Below, piece after piece: positions 37,090-45,563 of a stretch of 64,000 nt of DNA. The DNA comes from Maricurvus nonylphenolicus. Its GTDB lineage: Bacteria; Pseudomonadota; Gammaproteobacteria; Pseudomonadales; Cellvibrionaceae. A program made the translations under genes and the position numbers. The stretch covers positions 3,534,001 through 3,598,000 of the forward strand of contig NZ_AP031498.1 in the NCBI RefSeq assembly GCF_042854845.1, given 5' to 3'. The notes below the pieces were generated by a model. That model had not been told where the DNA came from and did not search any database. It saw only the letters and a list, made by a program, of their open reading frames with translations. How positions within the stretch are numbered: position 1 is the stretch's first letter; each line of letters opens with the position of its first letter.

Positions 37090-38106
37090 CTACTTACCCA
37101 GGTATTCACTCTTGATCTGCTTGGGTGCGTAACCAAACCACTGCTTGCAGGCGCGGGAAAAGTTACTGGCATCACTATAGCCAACAATGGCGGCAATGGC
37201 CTCAATACTCAGCTCATCTTCACCCAACAACTTTAAGCACCACTGCTTACGTCGCTCTTCTTTTAACTCACGAAAAGAATGCCCTTCCGACATCAACTGC
37301 TTACGCAGGTAGGATTCACTCACCCCTAATTTGTTGGCAATATCAGATGACGATGGCGTGGTGGGTTCGCGCTCAATGCCTTTTTGATTTTTAAGAAAAG
37401 CGCTATCGATATAATGGCTAACCGCTTCAGTCAGATTATGTTTATCCGCATTGTATAGGGTAATGGAATACAGGCGTTTGCATTCCTGAATCGACAAGGT
37501 CCAGATTTCACGATTGTATAAAGGCGATGGATAATCGCAGTAACGGCTGGGCAACGATAATGAAAACCTATCCTGATTAAATCGTAGCTCTCCGCCTAAA
37601 CAGGTTTTCAATAAATCCACATACTCTGGCTCTGGCCCCATAAAACCAAACACCACATCAACAACTTCACCAAACGCCACAGGCGAAACCTGTTTCATTA
37701 AATTGGCAAAGGCAAATTCAGCAATGCCAGTCCTGATATCTGCTAAATCTTCATCAGGTATAAAGCTCACACAAAAGCGACCACTTTCTTCGGTCAACTC
37801 ATAATTAATGCCTGCACTCACCACAACACTGTAACGGGTCAGCATATTTAAACTGTGGCGCAGGGTTGGCGCACTGGAAACCGCATAGCCAAAAAAACCA
37901 AATTCCAGCAAACTGACACGCATGCCTAAATCGATTCCCCAAGAGGGTTTGCCGCTATAGCGTGCGTATTCCCTAAACAGCGCGGCCTGGACTTCAACAT
38001 CAATCTCGCCCTGATGAACTTTTTCACGCACGGCATCATCGATTTCAGGGAGAAAGCTCATCAGGCTCTCTGCCATTATCCCCACGAACGACTCGTTATT
38101 ATCCAT
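37090..38106 (-). CDS. AraC-family transcriptional regulator
   Basis: 338 residues. The ligand-binding N-terminal domain contains VSLLEFGFFGYAVSSAPTLRHSL. The DNA-binding end shows SSDIANKLGVSESYLRKQLM, LSIEAIAAIVGYSDASNFSRAC and WFGYAPKQIKSEY. It belongs to the same class as the other two AraC genes in the window. It is divergent from the TonB receptor at 38466, and the gap holds direct repeats, so it probably controls that receptor. Confidence 0.88.
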   Translation of the reverse strand: MDNNESFVGIMAESLMSFLPEIDDAVREKVHQGEIDVEVQAALFREYARYSGKPSWGIDLGMRVSLLEFGFFGYAVSSAPTLRHSLNMLTRYSVVVSAGINYELTEESGRFCVSFIPDEDLADIRTGIAEFAFANLMKQVSPVAFGEVVDVVFGFMGPEPEYVDLLKTCLGGELRFNQDRFSLSLPSRYCDYPSPLYNREIWTLSIQECKRLYSITLYNADKHNLTEAVSHYIDSAFLKNQKGIEREPTTPSSSDIANKLGVSESYLRKQLMSEGHSFRELKEERRKQWCLKLLGEDELSIEAIAAIVGYSDASNFSRACKQWFGYAPKQIKSEYLGK

Positions 38107-38123
38107 TCTGATTCTCGTAGCGA

Positions 38124-38192
38124 AAATGACATTATTTGAAAGCTATACGACCATGTCAATGCCTCAGCCTAAATGACATTCTAGACGACCAT
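38124..38192. promoter_or_regulatory. Direct repeats AAATGACATT and ACGACCAT upstream of AraC/TonB pair
   Basis: AAATGACATT occurs at 38124-38133 and 38171-38180. ACGACCAT occurs at 38147-38154 and 38185-38192. The order is the same in both copies but the internal spacing differs by nine bases. They lie just before the AraC start and probably represent its half-sites. Confidence 0.5.
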
Positions 38193-38216
38193 TCCTTCAT
38201 CTCTTGGAATGTCCTT

Positions 38217-38270
38217 AGGCTGCCTTGCATACACGCTTATAACGCGTTCCCCCTGCAGGCAGCCTTTTTT
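38217..38270 (+). terminator. Terminator-like stem with T6 in TonB receptor leader
   Basis: AGGCTGCCT (38217-38225) pairs with AGGCAGCCT (38257-38265), extended by GCA/TGC after a bulged T, then TTTTTT. The structure faces the plus strand, 195 bases before the TonB receptor start, where no plus-strand gene ends. It could be a transcription attenuator for the receptor or the 3' end of a short leader RNA. Confidence 0.6.
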
Positions 38271-38465
38271 ATACCCATTCATAATGACTTGCCATTTGTG
38301 ACAGTCGATCACAACGATACCGAAATCGACAAATTGCCGAATCAGTTATGACATCCATAATTATCGGCCCTCTCTATAGACTTTTTCATAGCCCTAAACC
38401 CGATTTTAGGTGCCACTAATAATTACAAACCTAAGCGAGACACTGAGAAGATAAGAGAGGAAGCG

Positions 38466-40853
38466 ATGCTTAAGAAATCCCTTTCATTGGCCGTCGGCAT
38501 AGCGATTGCCGCGCCCGTATTAGCCCAAGACTTTACCCTTGAAGAAATTGTTGTAACCGCTCAGAAACGTGAGCAAAGCTTGCAGGATGTTCCATTGGCG
38601 GTAACCGCCTACGACTCCCAAGCGTTAAAAGCCCAAGGCATTGACGATGTGGTTGACCTGAACAACGCCAACCCCAGCGTCAATTTAAATGCGGCGCAAA
38701 ACAAAGTCAGTAACAGTCCTATCCGTATTCGTGGTATCGGCACTAACGGTACTAACGCTGCCTATGAAGGTGCTGTAGGCGTATACGTTGACGGTGTATA
38801 CCGTAGCCGTTCCGGCATGGTATTGGCAACGTTCAATGACATTGGTGGCGTTGAAATTTTGCGTGGTCCACAGGGTACACTGTTTGGTAAGAACACCAGC
38901 GCCGGAGCCATGATCTTAAAATCCACCGCACCAACTCAGGACTTTGAAGCCGGCGGCGAAGTCACTCTGGGCAACCATGACAAGCAAAAAGCATCCTTCT
39001 TTGTAAACGGTGCAGTTACCGACACTCTGGCACTGCGTGCCAGCATCATGAGCGACAAGCGTGACGGTTTTATTGATAACCCTCTGAGTGGTGAAGACCA
39101 ACTTAATACCGATCTCTACTCCGTTAAACTGCAAGCGTTGTGGGAACCAACGGACGAAACCAGTGTACATATCATTGCTGATTACAGTAAAAGCGATGAA
39201 ACCTGCTGCTATGGAATGGCTACCCGTATCGACTCTCCAGATCCCGCCACAAACGTGCTTGATGCGTACTACACCGGTCTGGCTGCTGCAAACGGTGCCC
39301 CATACTACAGCGACGATCAGTTTGACCGTAACAACTACACCAACACCGATGGTACTGACGAATCCGTCGACAAAGGTATTAGCGTTACTGTTACTCACGA
39401 CCTGACCGATAGCCTGACCTTAAAGTCCATTACCTCTTATCGTGAATACGATAACGAGCAAGAAAACGGTGATGCTGACTTCTCCCCTATTGATATTCTG
39501 GGTACTGCCTCCAAGTATGAATTCGACACCTTTTCTCAGGAATTTAATCTGAACGGTGAATTTGAACTTGGCGATGTGCCTGTTGAATACGTTGCAGGAG
39601 CTTTCTACTCTAATGAAGATATGATCAAACGTGATCAGAGCTTTACCCGTAGCCAAGCAGCCGATAACTTTTTGCTTGGCTTATTTGGCGGCAATCCTGC
39701 CAATTTACCTCCAGGCCTCACTACTGCCAATCTAGGCTCTAACTCCGGACTACCTGGTGCCGACACTGAAGCCGAATTGGAAAACGATGTTTGGGCCCTT
39801 TACGGTCACTTCACGTTTACCCTGAGCGACAATCTGAATTTGGTTACCGGTATCCGTTATTCTGAAGAAGAAAAAACCGTCGACTTTGATAACCTGCACG
39901 GCACGACTGAAGAGTACTTCGACTACCTGCGTCAAAACGACGCCGGCATTATGACTATCGGTGCATCTTCCGCGTCACCGGATTACAAAGCCTCTATTGA
40001 CGATGAGGAGTGGACCTACACCGCCAGTTTGCAATACTTCCCTACTGAAGATATTCAGCTGTACGCGACCTACTCCAAAGGTTTTAAAGCCGGTGGTATC
40101 TCTCTGAATAACGATGGTGCTGGTCAGCTAATCGACATCAATACTTATGCAGATTGGCTGGCAAACGGTGCTGACTATAATGCAACACCTTTAGTGCTCT
40201 CCGAAGCGGTAGATCCGACCTATGCTCCTGAGTACGTAGATGCTTACGAAGTGGGCATGAAAACCACCTTCCACGAAGGTCGCGGTCGTTTAAATGCTGC
40301 CGTTTTCTACTCTGACTATCAGGATATTCAAGTAAGTGCCTTCACAGGTACTGACTTTATCACCACCAATGCCGATACCGCGAAGTCTCAAGGTATTGAA
40401 GTTGAAGTAGATTACGCGCTGACTGAAAACCTGCGTGCTGATGTTGCTATCACCTACCTGGATGACACCTCCTACGGTGAAGTAGAAGAGCTACCTTACC
40501 TGACTGATCGTGATCAGGCCTTCGCTCCAGAATTTGCGGGCGCAATGAACCTGAGCTACATGAACAGCATCTCTAACACACTGGAAGGTTATGCCAACCT
40601 GAATGTGTCTTACATGGGTGAGCACTATATCTCTAACGATATCGACTTCAGAGAAGAGTACACGCTGGTAGGTGGCGCTGTAGGTATCCGCACCCAGGAC
40701 GGTGTTTGGGATGTAAGCCTGTTCTGTCGTAACTGTTTCGACAAGGAATACTACACCAACGGTTTTGAAGCGCCGTTCCAGTGGCATTCTCCACAAATGG
40801 GTAACCAGGGTGCGCCACGTACATACGGTATTACTGCTTCTGCAAACTTCTAG
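38466..40853 (+). CDS. TonB-dependent outer-membrane receptor
   Basis: 795 residues. The signal peptide ends near residue 19 (LSLAVGIAIAAPVLAQ). A plug start FTLEEIVVTAQKREQSLQDV follows, with VEILRGPQGTLFGKNTSAGA, and the barrel ends at TYGITASANF. Near the C-terminus is LFCRNCFDKEYYTN, a Cys pair not seen in the other two receptors. The ATG has GAGG eight bases before it. It is controlled, I infer, by the divergent AraC gene. It probably takes up a hydrophobic or glycosidic substrate; a siderophore is not excluded. Confidence 0.92.
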   Translation: MLKKSLSLAVGIAIAAPVLAQDFTLEEIVVTAQKREQSLQDVPLAVTAYDSQALKAQGIDDVVDLNNANPSVNLNAAQNKVSNSPIRIRGIGTNGTNAAYEGAVGVYVDGVYRSRSGMVLATFNDIGGVEILRGPQGTLFGKNTSAGAMILKSTAPTQDFEAGGEVTLGNHDKQKASFFVNGAVTDTLALRASIMSDKRDGFIDNPLSGEDQLNTDLYSVKLQALWEPTDETSVHIIADYSKSDETCCYGMATRIDSPDPATNVLDAYYTGLAAANGAPYYSDDQFDRNNYTNTDGTDESVDKGISVTVTHDLTDSLTLKSITSYREYDNEQENGDADFSPIDILGTASKYEFDTFSQEFNLNGEFELGDVPVEYVAGAFYSNEDMIKRDQSFTRSQAADNFLLGLFGGNPANLPPGLTTANLGSNSGLPGADTEAELENDVWALYGHFTFTLSDNLNLVTGIRYSEEEKTVDFDNLHGTTEEYFDYLRQNDAGIMTIGASSASPDYKASIDDEEWTYTASLQYFPTEDIQLYATYSKGFKAGGISLNNDGAGQLIDINTYADWLANGADYNATPLVLSEAVDPTYAPEYVDAYEVGMKTTFHEGRGRLNAAVFYSDYQDIQVSAFTGTDFITTNADTAKSQGIEVEVDYALTENLRADVAITYLDDTSYGEVEELPYLTDRDQAFAPEFAGAMNLSYMNSISNTLEGYANLNVSYMGEHYISNDIDFREEYTLVGGAVGIRTQDGVWDVSLFCRNCFDKEYYTNGFEAPFQWHSPQMGNQGAPRTYGITASANF

Positions 40854-40887
40854 GATTAACTCTTACAAGTAAAAGTAAGCACAAGAT

Positions 40888-40920
40888 AGTCATTAAGCGT
40901 ACACTGTACGCTTAATGACT
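40888..40920. terminator. Perfect 15-bp hairpin between convergent genes
   Basis: AGTCATTAAGCGTAC (40888-40902) and its exact complement (40906-40920) enclose ACT. It lies between the converging TonB receptor and lipoprotein genes. There is no T run on either strand, but perfect pairing and position suit a bidirectional terminator or mRNA 3'-end protector. Confidence 0.7.
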
Positions 40921-40948
40921 AAACCCATCTATCCAAATAGGAAACACA

Positions 40949-42040
40949 TTACGGAGTGACCTTATATTTCTGAATACTGTCACCCGCAAAGCTCCCAACA
41001 TAAAGCTGATCACCTGCGAGAAGGCCTACACTAGCTGCACCAGTCCCCTTATGGAGCTCAGTGATTGAGAGTGTTAGAGGGTCAATTTTGTAGATACCAT
41101 AACTCACATCACAGGTCGTTGGCTCGGTTTCCGCACAACGAATATTAGCGAATATGTCTCCCTCCTGGCCGGTCACAATTAACTTGCCATCAGCACTCCA
41201 GGTAAAGTTATCAGGGGAGACCTCAAGATCTATATCGTCACGAACAATCTGGCCACTACCAAGGCTTAATCTATAAACGCCTTGTGTTCCCCACTCAGCG
41301 ATATACAACGTCTTATCGTCACTTGAAATAGAGATACCATTTGACGCACTACCCTCACTATTAGGCACGGTCTTGAGCCCCTCATTTTTGGTCCAGTGAT
41401 ATACGAAACCAGTATCCCCACCGGAGACTAATCTGAGCCCGTCAGCGATCAAACTAAAACCCACATGGTGAGGATGAACAATAAAACGAGTGAAGTACAA
41501 ACTACCGTCAGCAGCTATAGCGACATCGTTATGTAAATCTTGTTGTTGCAGGAAAATACAACCACGCCAAATCGCGATAGGTCGCTCGGCACTTTCGTCG
41601 ATAGAAAATAATTCGATCGATTCACGATCTCCGTGGTTCACCGCGGCTAGCAATACAGTGCCATCATTAAGGCGTCGAACATCGAGACCATGACCACCAA
41701 ACTTTTCAGGGTCCGGTCTACCTGGACACGATTCATCCCCCAGTGCAGGTAATTCACTGGTCGGCCAATTGGCGACGCTCTTATCAAATACGGAAATGAC
41801 TTCACCAGATTCTATATTCAATGCGCCCAAACTGCCGTAAACAGGCTTGTCTGGGTCTACTTCACTCAGCATTTCGCTGAAAATTAACCACTCCCCCGAA
41901 GGCAGCAAGTCCATATCTTCGGGGTTTTGTATACCACAGATATGTTCAGAGGTATGGGAATCGCACTTCGCTAACATTTTTGGTGCTTCTGCACAGGCGG
42001 TTAGCAACAACATGAGTATCGGTAGCGCTTTATACATCAT
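40949..42040 (-). CDS. Lipoprotein beta-propeller (SMP-30/strictosidine-synthase-like)
   Basis: 363 residues. The N-terminus is a lipoprotein signal with lipobox LTAC (Cys near residue 16). The rest has repeated strand patterns (GSLYFTRFIVHP; NGISISSDDKTLYIAEWGTQGVYRL; LLAGDQLYVGSF) of a six-bladed propeller like gluconolactonase, paraoxonase or strictosidine-synthase-like hydrolases. HNDV and NGIS are likely metal-site segments. It may be a periplasmic lactonase or esterase, but arylesterase-like binding proteins share the fold. It sits between a TonB receptor and a P450, so a link to the same substrate is plausible. Confidence 0.72.
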   Translation of the reverse strand: MMYKALPILMLLLTACAEAPKMLAKCDSHTSEHICGIQNPEDMDLLPSGEWLIFSEMLSEVDPDKPVYGSLGALNIESGEVISVFDKSVANWPTSELPALGDESCPGRPDPEKFGGHGLDVRRLNDGTVLLAAVNHGDRESIELFSIDESAERPIAIWRGCIFLQQQDLHNDVAIAADGSLYFTRFIVHPHHVGFSLIADGLRLVSGGDTGFVYHWTKNEGLKTVPNSEGSASNGISISSDDKTLYIAEWGTQGVYRLSLGSGQIVRDDIDLEVSPDNFTWSADGKLIVTGQEGDIFANIRCAETEPTTCDVSYGIYKIDPLTLSITELHKGTGAASVGLLAGDQLYVGSFAGDSIQKYKVTP

Positions 42041-42175
42041 TGGGTCCTGGTAGCTTATGATATAAATACTTTTATATCCAAAACTCCACCCAATAGGAAT
42101 ATTCAGATCGTGCCAGTTTTCAGCATGTAATAAGGGGAGCTACCGGTTCCGAAAAACCGGTAGCTTAACTTGACG

Positions 42176-43417
42176 TTACTTCTCTGCGGTAAATTCAACC
42201 GGCATGCTCATAATGGCATGAAACCAGATACTACGCAGATATTCAGGCTCACCTTTAGGACGAATATCCGGAATACGGTTGATAATTTCCTTAATCAGCA
42301 AGGAAAGCTGAGTAACCGCTAAACGGGCACCCAAACAGGTGTGAGGGCCGGTACCAAATGACAAGTGGCGGGCACTGTTCGTGCGGGTAATATCAAACAC
42401 ATCCGGGTTTTCAAAGACATCAGCATCGCGGTTAGCAGACACATAAGACAGAAAAACCTTATCGCCCTTCTTCAGCTGCTGACCGCGTACCTCGACATCT
42501 TCCAGACAGGTACGACGGAATTGCATCACAGGCGGACAATAGCGTAACACCTCATTAATCGCACCGGTCAGGTACTTATCCACATCGCTCTTCAGCAGTT
42601 CATATTGCTCTGGGTATTCATTCATTAAGCGGAAGAAATGGATCAGGGTATTACGGGTCGTTTCATGCCCAGCAATGGATAGAGTAACAAAGAACATATT
42701 CACCGCTTCCTGCGGTAGCTTCTCGCCCTCAAACTCCCCATTGGCGTACAGGCTCAGCATGGAGTCGTCAGGGTTTTCGCGTTTTTTGGCTGACAGTGCG
42801 TCACAGTACGCAAACAACTCAAGTAGCTCTGCAGCGCCATCGCTGTCCTGGTTTTCCACATCCGCCAGGGCGTTCCCCAGGTTAAAGATCTTTTCCTGAT
42901 CTTCGTTGGGAATACCCATTAATTCACAGAAGGTTGCCACCGGTAAACGTGAAGCGATATCAAATACCATCTCGCACTCGCCTTTACTGGCCACGTCATC
43001 CACAATTTTTTTGACTTTTTCGGCGATACGCGGTGTATAAGCTGCCAGGTTTTTAGGCAAAAATGGTGGAACAACCAAACGCTTCAAAGCCGCATGCTCG
43101 GGGTCATCTTTCCCCATAATGCCGGCCTGCTGCTCGGCCAGACGGTGGGGCTCCATATCCCACAGCAGAGGACCCTGTTCACCACTGGAAAACACCTTGG
43201 TATTACGAGACGCCGATTGAACATCTTCGTATTTAGACAGCACCCAGAATCCCTGGGACATGGATGCGCCTTCCATCGGGCATTCATAGCCTTCCACAAT
43301 ATCATTAAAGTGAACCGGTTGATTTTCCCGCATCCACTTAAAGAATTCCAGGGCCGGTCCTTTGTTATCAGGGACAAAGTCCGGTGCAATCAGGTTGAAA
43401 TCAACGAAGTTATTCAT
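42176..43417 (-). CDS. Cytochrome P450
   Basis: 413 residues, soluble bacterial class. The I-helix oxygen-activating motif is SIAGHETTRN, the K-helix E-x-x-R is NEVLRYCPP, and the haem loop FGTGPHTCLGARLA places the thiolate at Cys361. The sequence pattern resembles CYP125/CYP124/CYP142-like enzymes that hydroxylate terminal carbons of steroid or isoprenoid side chains, but that is a resemblance only. It would need a ferredoxin and reductase encoded elsewhere (the reductase at 19607 is a conceivable donor). It is divergent from the TetR gene at 43688. GAGGG precedes the ATG. Confidence 0.93.
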   Translation of the reverse strand: MNNFVDFNLIAPDFVPDNKGPALEFFKWMRENQPVHFNDIVEGYECPMEGASMSQGFWVLSKYEDVQSASRNTKVFSSGEQGPLLWDMEPHRLAEQQAGIMGKDDPEHAALKRLVVPPFLPKNLAAYTPRIAEKVKKIVDDVASKGECEMVFDIASRLPVATFCELMGIPNEDQEKIFNLGNALADVENQDSDGAAELLELFAYCDALSAKKRENPDDSMLSLYANGEFEGEKLPQEAVNMFFVTLSIAGHETTRNTLIHFFRLMNEYPEQYELLKSDVDKYLTGAINEVLRYCPPVMQFRRTCLEDVEVRGQQLKKGDKVFLSYVSANRDADVFENPDVFDITRTNSARHLSFGTGPHTCLGARLAVTQLSLLIKEIINRIPDIRPKGEPEYLRSIWFHAIMSMPVEFTAEK

Positions 43418-43519
43418 AGGTCACCCTCAGCTCTCTCTCACTATTGAAAATCTGAGCACCAGTTTATTAAGCACACCCACAGCACAACAATATTCAATAT
43501 AGTGGATATGTAAAATAAG

Positions 43520-43612
43520 CGACATCTACGTTAGAAATGTCAAATAATTCAGATTTTCAGGAGCCCCCTATTGTACCGATAATGACCCATTTTCGTATCG
43601 ATAATGACATAT
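43520..43612. promoter_or_regulatory. P450-TetR divergent control region with 22-bp spaced repeats
   Basis: TAYCGATAATGACMYAT occurs at 43574-43590 and 43596-43612, exactly 22 bases apart. Nearby, GACAT-N10-ATGTC (about 43521-43540) forms a dyad nearer the P450. The repeats overlap the start of a longer in-frame TetR frame, which supports the downstream ATG at 43688. They are likely operator sites for the TetR protein or another regulator of the P450. Confidence 0.55.
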
Positions 43613-43687
43613 CAAACCCGTACCCGGACTTATATGTTATTGGTAGCGTCAAGATCCTCATATCCTATACAGAGAGAGGCAGAGATC

Positions 43688-44311
43688 ATGAAAAACGATG
43701 CAAGTACCGCGGATAAACGTGCGCTGAAAACACGCCGAAGACTGCAGGATGCATTAACAGAGCTGCTTGAAATTAAACCCTACGCCGCCATCAAAATTAT
43801 GGACATTGCCGATCGAGCTGAGGTTTCCAGACAAACCCTGTATCTGCATTACTACAATAAGAATGATCTTTTAGTGGCAACGCTGGATCGCTATTTCCTG
43901 CAATACCGGGATCTGTTAATAGGTGAAATCGACAAAGATGACTTGGATCATCATATGTTATGTCAGCAGATATTTACCTTTTGGGAGAATAACAGGCGAG
44001 CGCTGGAATTATTATTTGCTGCAGATATTTCTGAAATGCTGTTTACACGTCACAGAGCCATTATTTCTGAGATTATTGGCCGACACTGTGAGGCTCAGAA
44101 TAAAACGATTAGCGATAAGGCCGCATATATTGTCGATTTTGTGACGGCAGGATCGATAGAGATGCTAAAACGCTGGTTACGTGACGACGAGCCGATTTCC
44201 TCTTCTGCTATGGCAGATATCGTTTCAATTGTTACCTTGACCCTGGAGCAGCAGGCACTTGATATGACGACAACGGAAAACAAGCCTAAGCTTAGCAGCA
44301 TATCGAAATAG
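43688..44311 (+). CDS. TetR-family regulator (TetR_C_7-like)
   Basis: About 207 residues from the ATG at 43688, which has GAGAGGCAGAG upstream; a frame extending 28 residues further overlaps the operator repeats. The helix-turn-helix is KIMDIADRAEVSRQTLYLHY, with the YNKNDLL hinge typical of the family. The C-terminal helices (ITFWENNRRALELL; VDFVTAGSIEMLKRWL) suit ligand binding. It is the obvious regulator of the divergent P450. A REP-like palindrome directly follows its stop. Confidence 0.88.
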   Translation: MKNDASTADKRALKTRRRLQDALTELLEIKPYAAIKIMDIADRAEVSRQTLYLHYYNKNDLLVATLDRYFLQYRDLLIGEIDKDDLDHHMLCQQIFTFWENNRRALELLFAADISEMLFTRHRAIISEIIGRHCEAQNKTISDKAAYIVDFVTAGSIEMLKRWLRDDEPISSSAMADIVSIVTLTLEQQALDMTTTENKPKLSSISK

Positions 44312-44312
44312 A

Positions 44313-44334
44313 TCCCCGCCTTCGCGGGGATGAC
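44313..44334. repeat. REP-like palindrome (TCCCCGC-CTTC-GCGGGGATGAC)
   Basis: TCCCCGC (44313-44319) pairs with GCGGGGA (44324-44330), then TGAC. It has the plan and GGGATGAC end of the element at 4992-5019. It starts two bases after the TetR stop, in the convergent gap before the GST gene. Confidence 0.65.
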
Positions 44335-44403
44335 TTTGTAGTTAGCCTGGCTTAAGTGAACAGCATTGTATTACTTAAGCCTTTCATTATGATCCATCTA
44401 AGC

Positions 44404-45105
44404 TTAAACCGCAGCAGAGGGAGCTAATTCATCAACGCGTTTAATCCAGGCTTCTACATGTTTGCTATTGGCAACCATAGGCTGAATTTCCTGAGCGTAC
44501 ATTAGCTTTTTCAGTTGAGCGATTACGGACAAATCTGCCACACTGATGCTATCGCCCACCAACCACTCTTTGCCTTCCAGCATGCCATCCAACGAATCAA
44601 TATGGCGCTGAGCATCGGCAATCACCTGCTCTCTGGGTTTTCGGCCTAAGCCTTGGGTAGCAGTTACCTTGGATACACCTTTGTGAACCAGGCGCTTAAG
44701 AATCGGAGTGGGCAGCTTCGGCAAAGTGGGGGCCATCTGATCCCAAGAGGCATCAATATTATGCTTCCACTCAACACGCATTAACATTTCATAGAAGTAC
44801 AGACTTTCATCTGCCCAGTCTTCGATCACATGTGCTATAGAGCGCTCTGCTGCAGAAGTAGGAATTAGCGGTTTATCGGGGTAACGCTTGTCCAGCTCAA
44901 TAATAATGTCAGTTGAATCATTTACCGCGTCTCCAGCAATCTCTACGGCAGGAAACTTTCGCGTCGGACTCACATGATCATAACGCCCACGCCCGGCTTT
45001 TAAACGATTCACTTCTTCTATCGTATAGTCCAAGCCTTTATAGTGCAGCGCACGCTTAACCTTGTCGGTAAAGGGGGATGAAGAAAACTGGTAAAGCGTA
45101 ATCAT
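44404..45105 (-). CDS. Glutathione S-transferase family protein
   Basis: 233 residues. An N-terminal thioredoxin-like domain opens with MITLYQFSSSPFTDKVKRAL and contains the cis-Pro segment KFPAVEIAG and the DST turn (VNDSTDII). The C-terminal helical domain has HVIEDWADESLYFYEM and WLVGDSISVADLSVIAQL. It is clearly paralogous to the GST at 48844, sharing EDWADESLYFYE and TQGLGRKPREQVIADA. As the last gene of the nine-gene operon it may remove a reactive intermediate or perform a glutathione-dependent isomerisation. GSH use is assumed from family, not shown. AGGA precedes the ATG. Confidence 0.87.
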   Translation of the reverse strand: MITLYQFSSSPFTDKVKRALHYKGLDYTIEEVNRLKAGRGRYDHVSPTRKFPAVEIAGDAVNDSTDIIIELDKRYPDKPLIPTSAAERSIAHVIEDWADESLYFYEMLMRVEWKHNIDASWDQMAPTLPKLPTPILKRLVHKGVSKVTATQGLGRKPREQVIADAQRHIDSLDGMLEGKEWLVGDSISVADLSVIAQLKKLMYAQEIQPMVANSKHVEAWIKRVDELAPSAAV

Positions 45106-45129
45106 ATCGAGTTCCTATGCAGATTAATA

Positions 45130-45552
45130 TTAAGCGTTAGACTTGCGCGTAACTTTGGCAGTACTTGTAAAAGTGGCAGCAAGTTCACCATCATTGCCAT
45201 AAACTTCACCACTGAAAAAAGCAATATTACGGCCCAGCTTTAACACTCGGCCTTCGGTCATGAGTTTGCCTTCACGACAAGCACTTAAATAGCTCACTTT
45301 CAATTCAAGTGAAGAAACACCTACAACATCAGATTCAGCCGCAAAGGCTGCGTGAGAGGTCACCGCATCCAGCATAGCTGCTACAAAACCACCCTGAATA
45401 ATGCCACCAGAATGAGAGAACTGATCATCCAGAACAAAACTCATCTTGCAGGACTTCTCCTGCAAATCGACACCCAGAATCTCGCAGCGCATTAAATCCA
45501 GGAATTTTGGTCTAAATGTATTGAGTTGTTGAATAATCTCTTGTTCCGTCAT
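45130..45552 (-). CDS. PaaI-type hotdog thioesterase
   Basis: 140 residues. The hotdog fold centre is FSHSGGIIQGGFVAAMLDAVTSH, with the central helix and the Gly-Gly turn; LSACREGKLMTEGRVLKLG and IAFFSGEVYG are the later strands. PaaI-type enzymes hydrolyse acyl- or hydroxyphenylacetyl-CoA and often clear blocked CoA esters. It lies between GST and MmgE/PrpD, consistent with a CoA-salvage role. GAGGG precedes the ATG. Confidence 0.86.
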   Translation of the reverse strand: MTEQEIIQQLNTFRPKFLDLMRCEILGVDLQEKSCKMSFVLDDQFSHSGGIIQGGFVAAMLDAVTSHAAFAAESDVVGVSSLELKVSYLSACREGKLMTEGRVLKLGRNIAFFSGEVYGNDGELAATFTSTAKVTRKSNA

Positions 45553-45563
45553 CTCGACATCCC

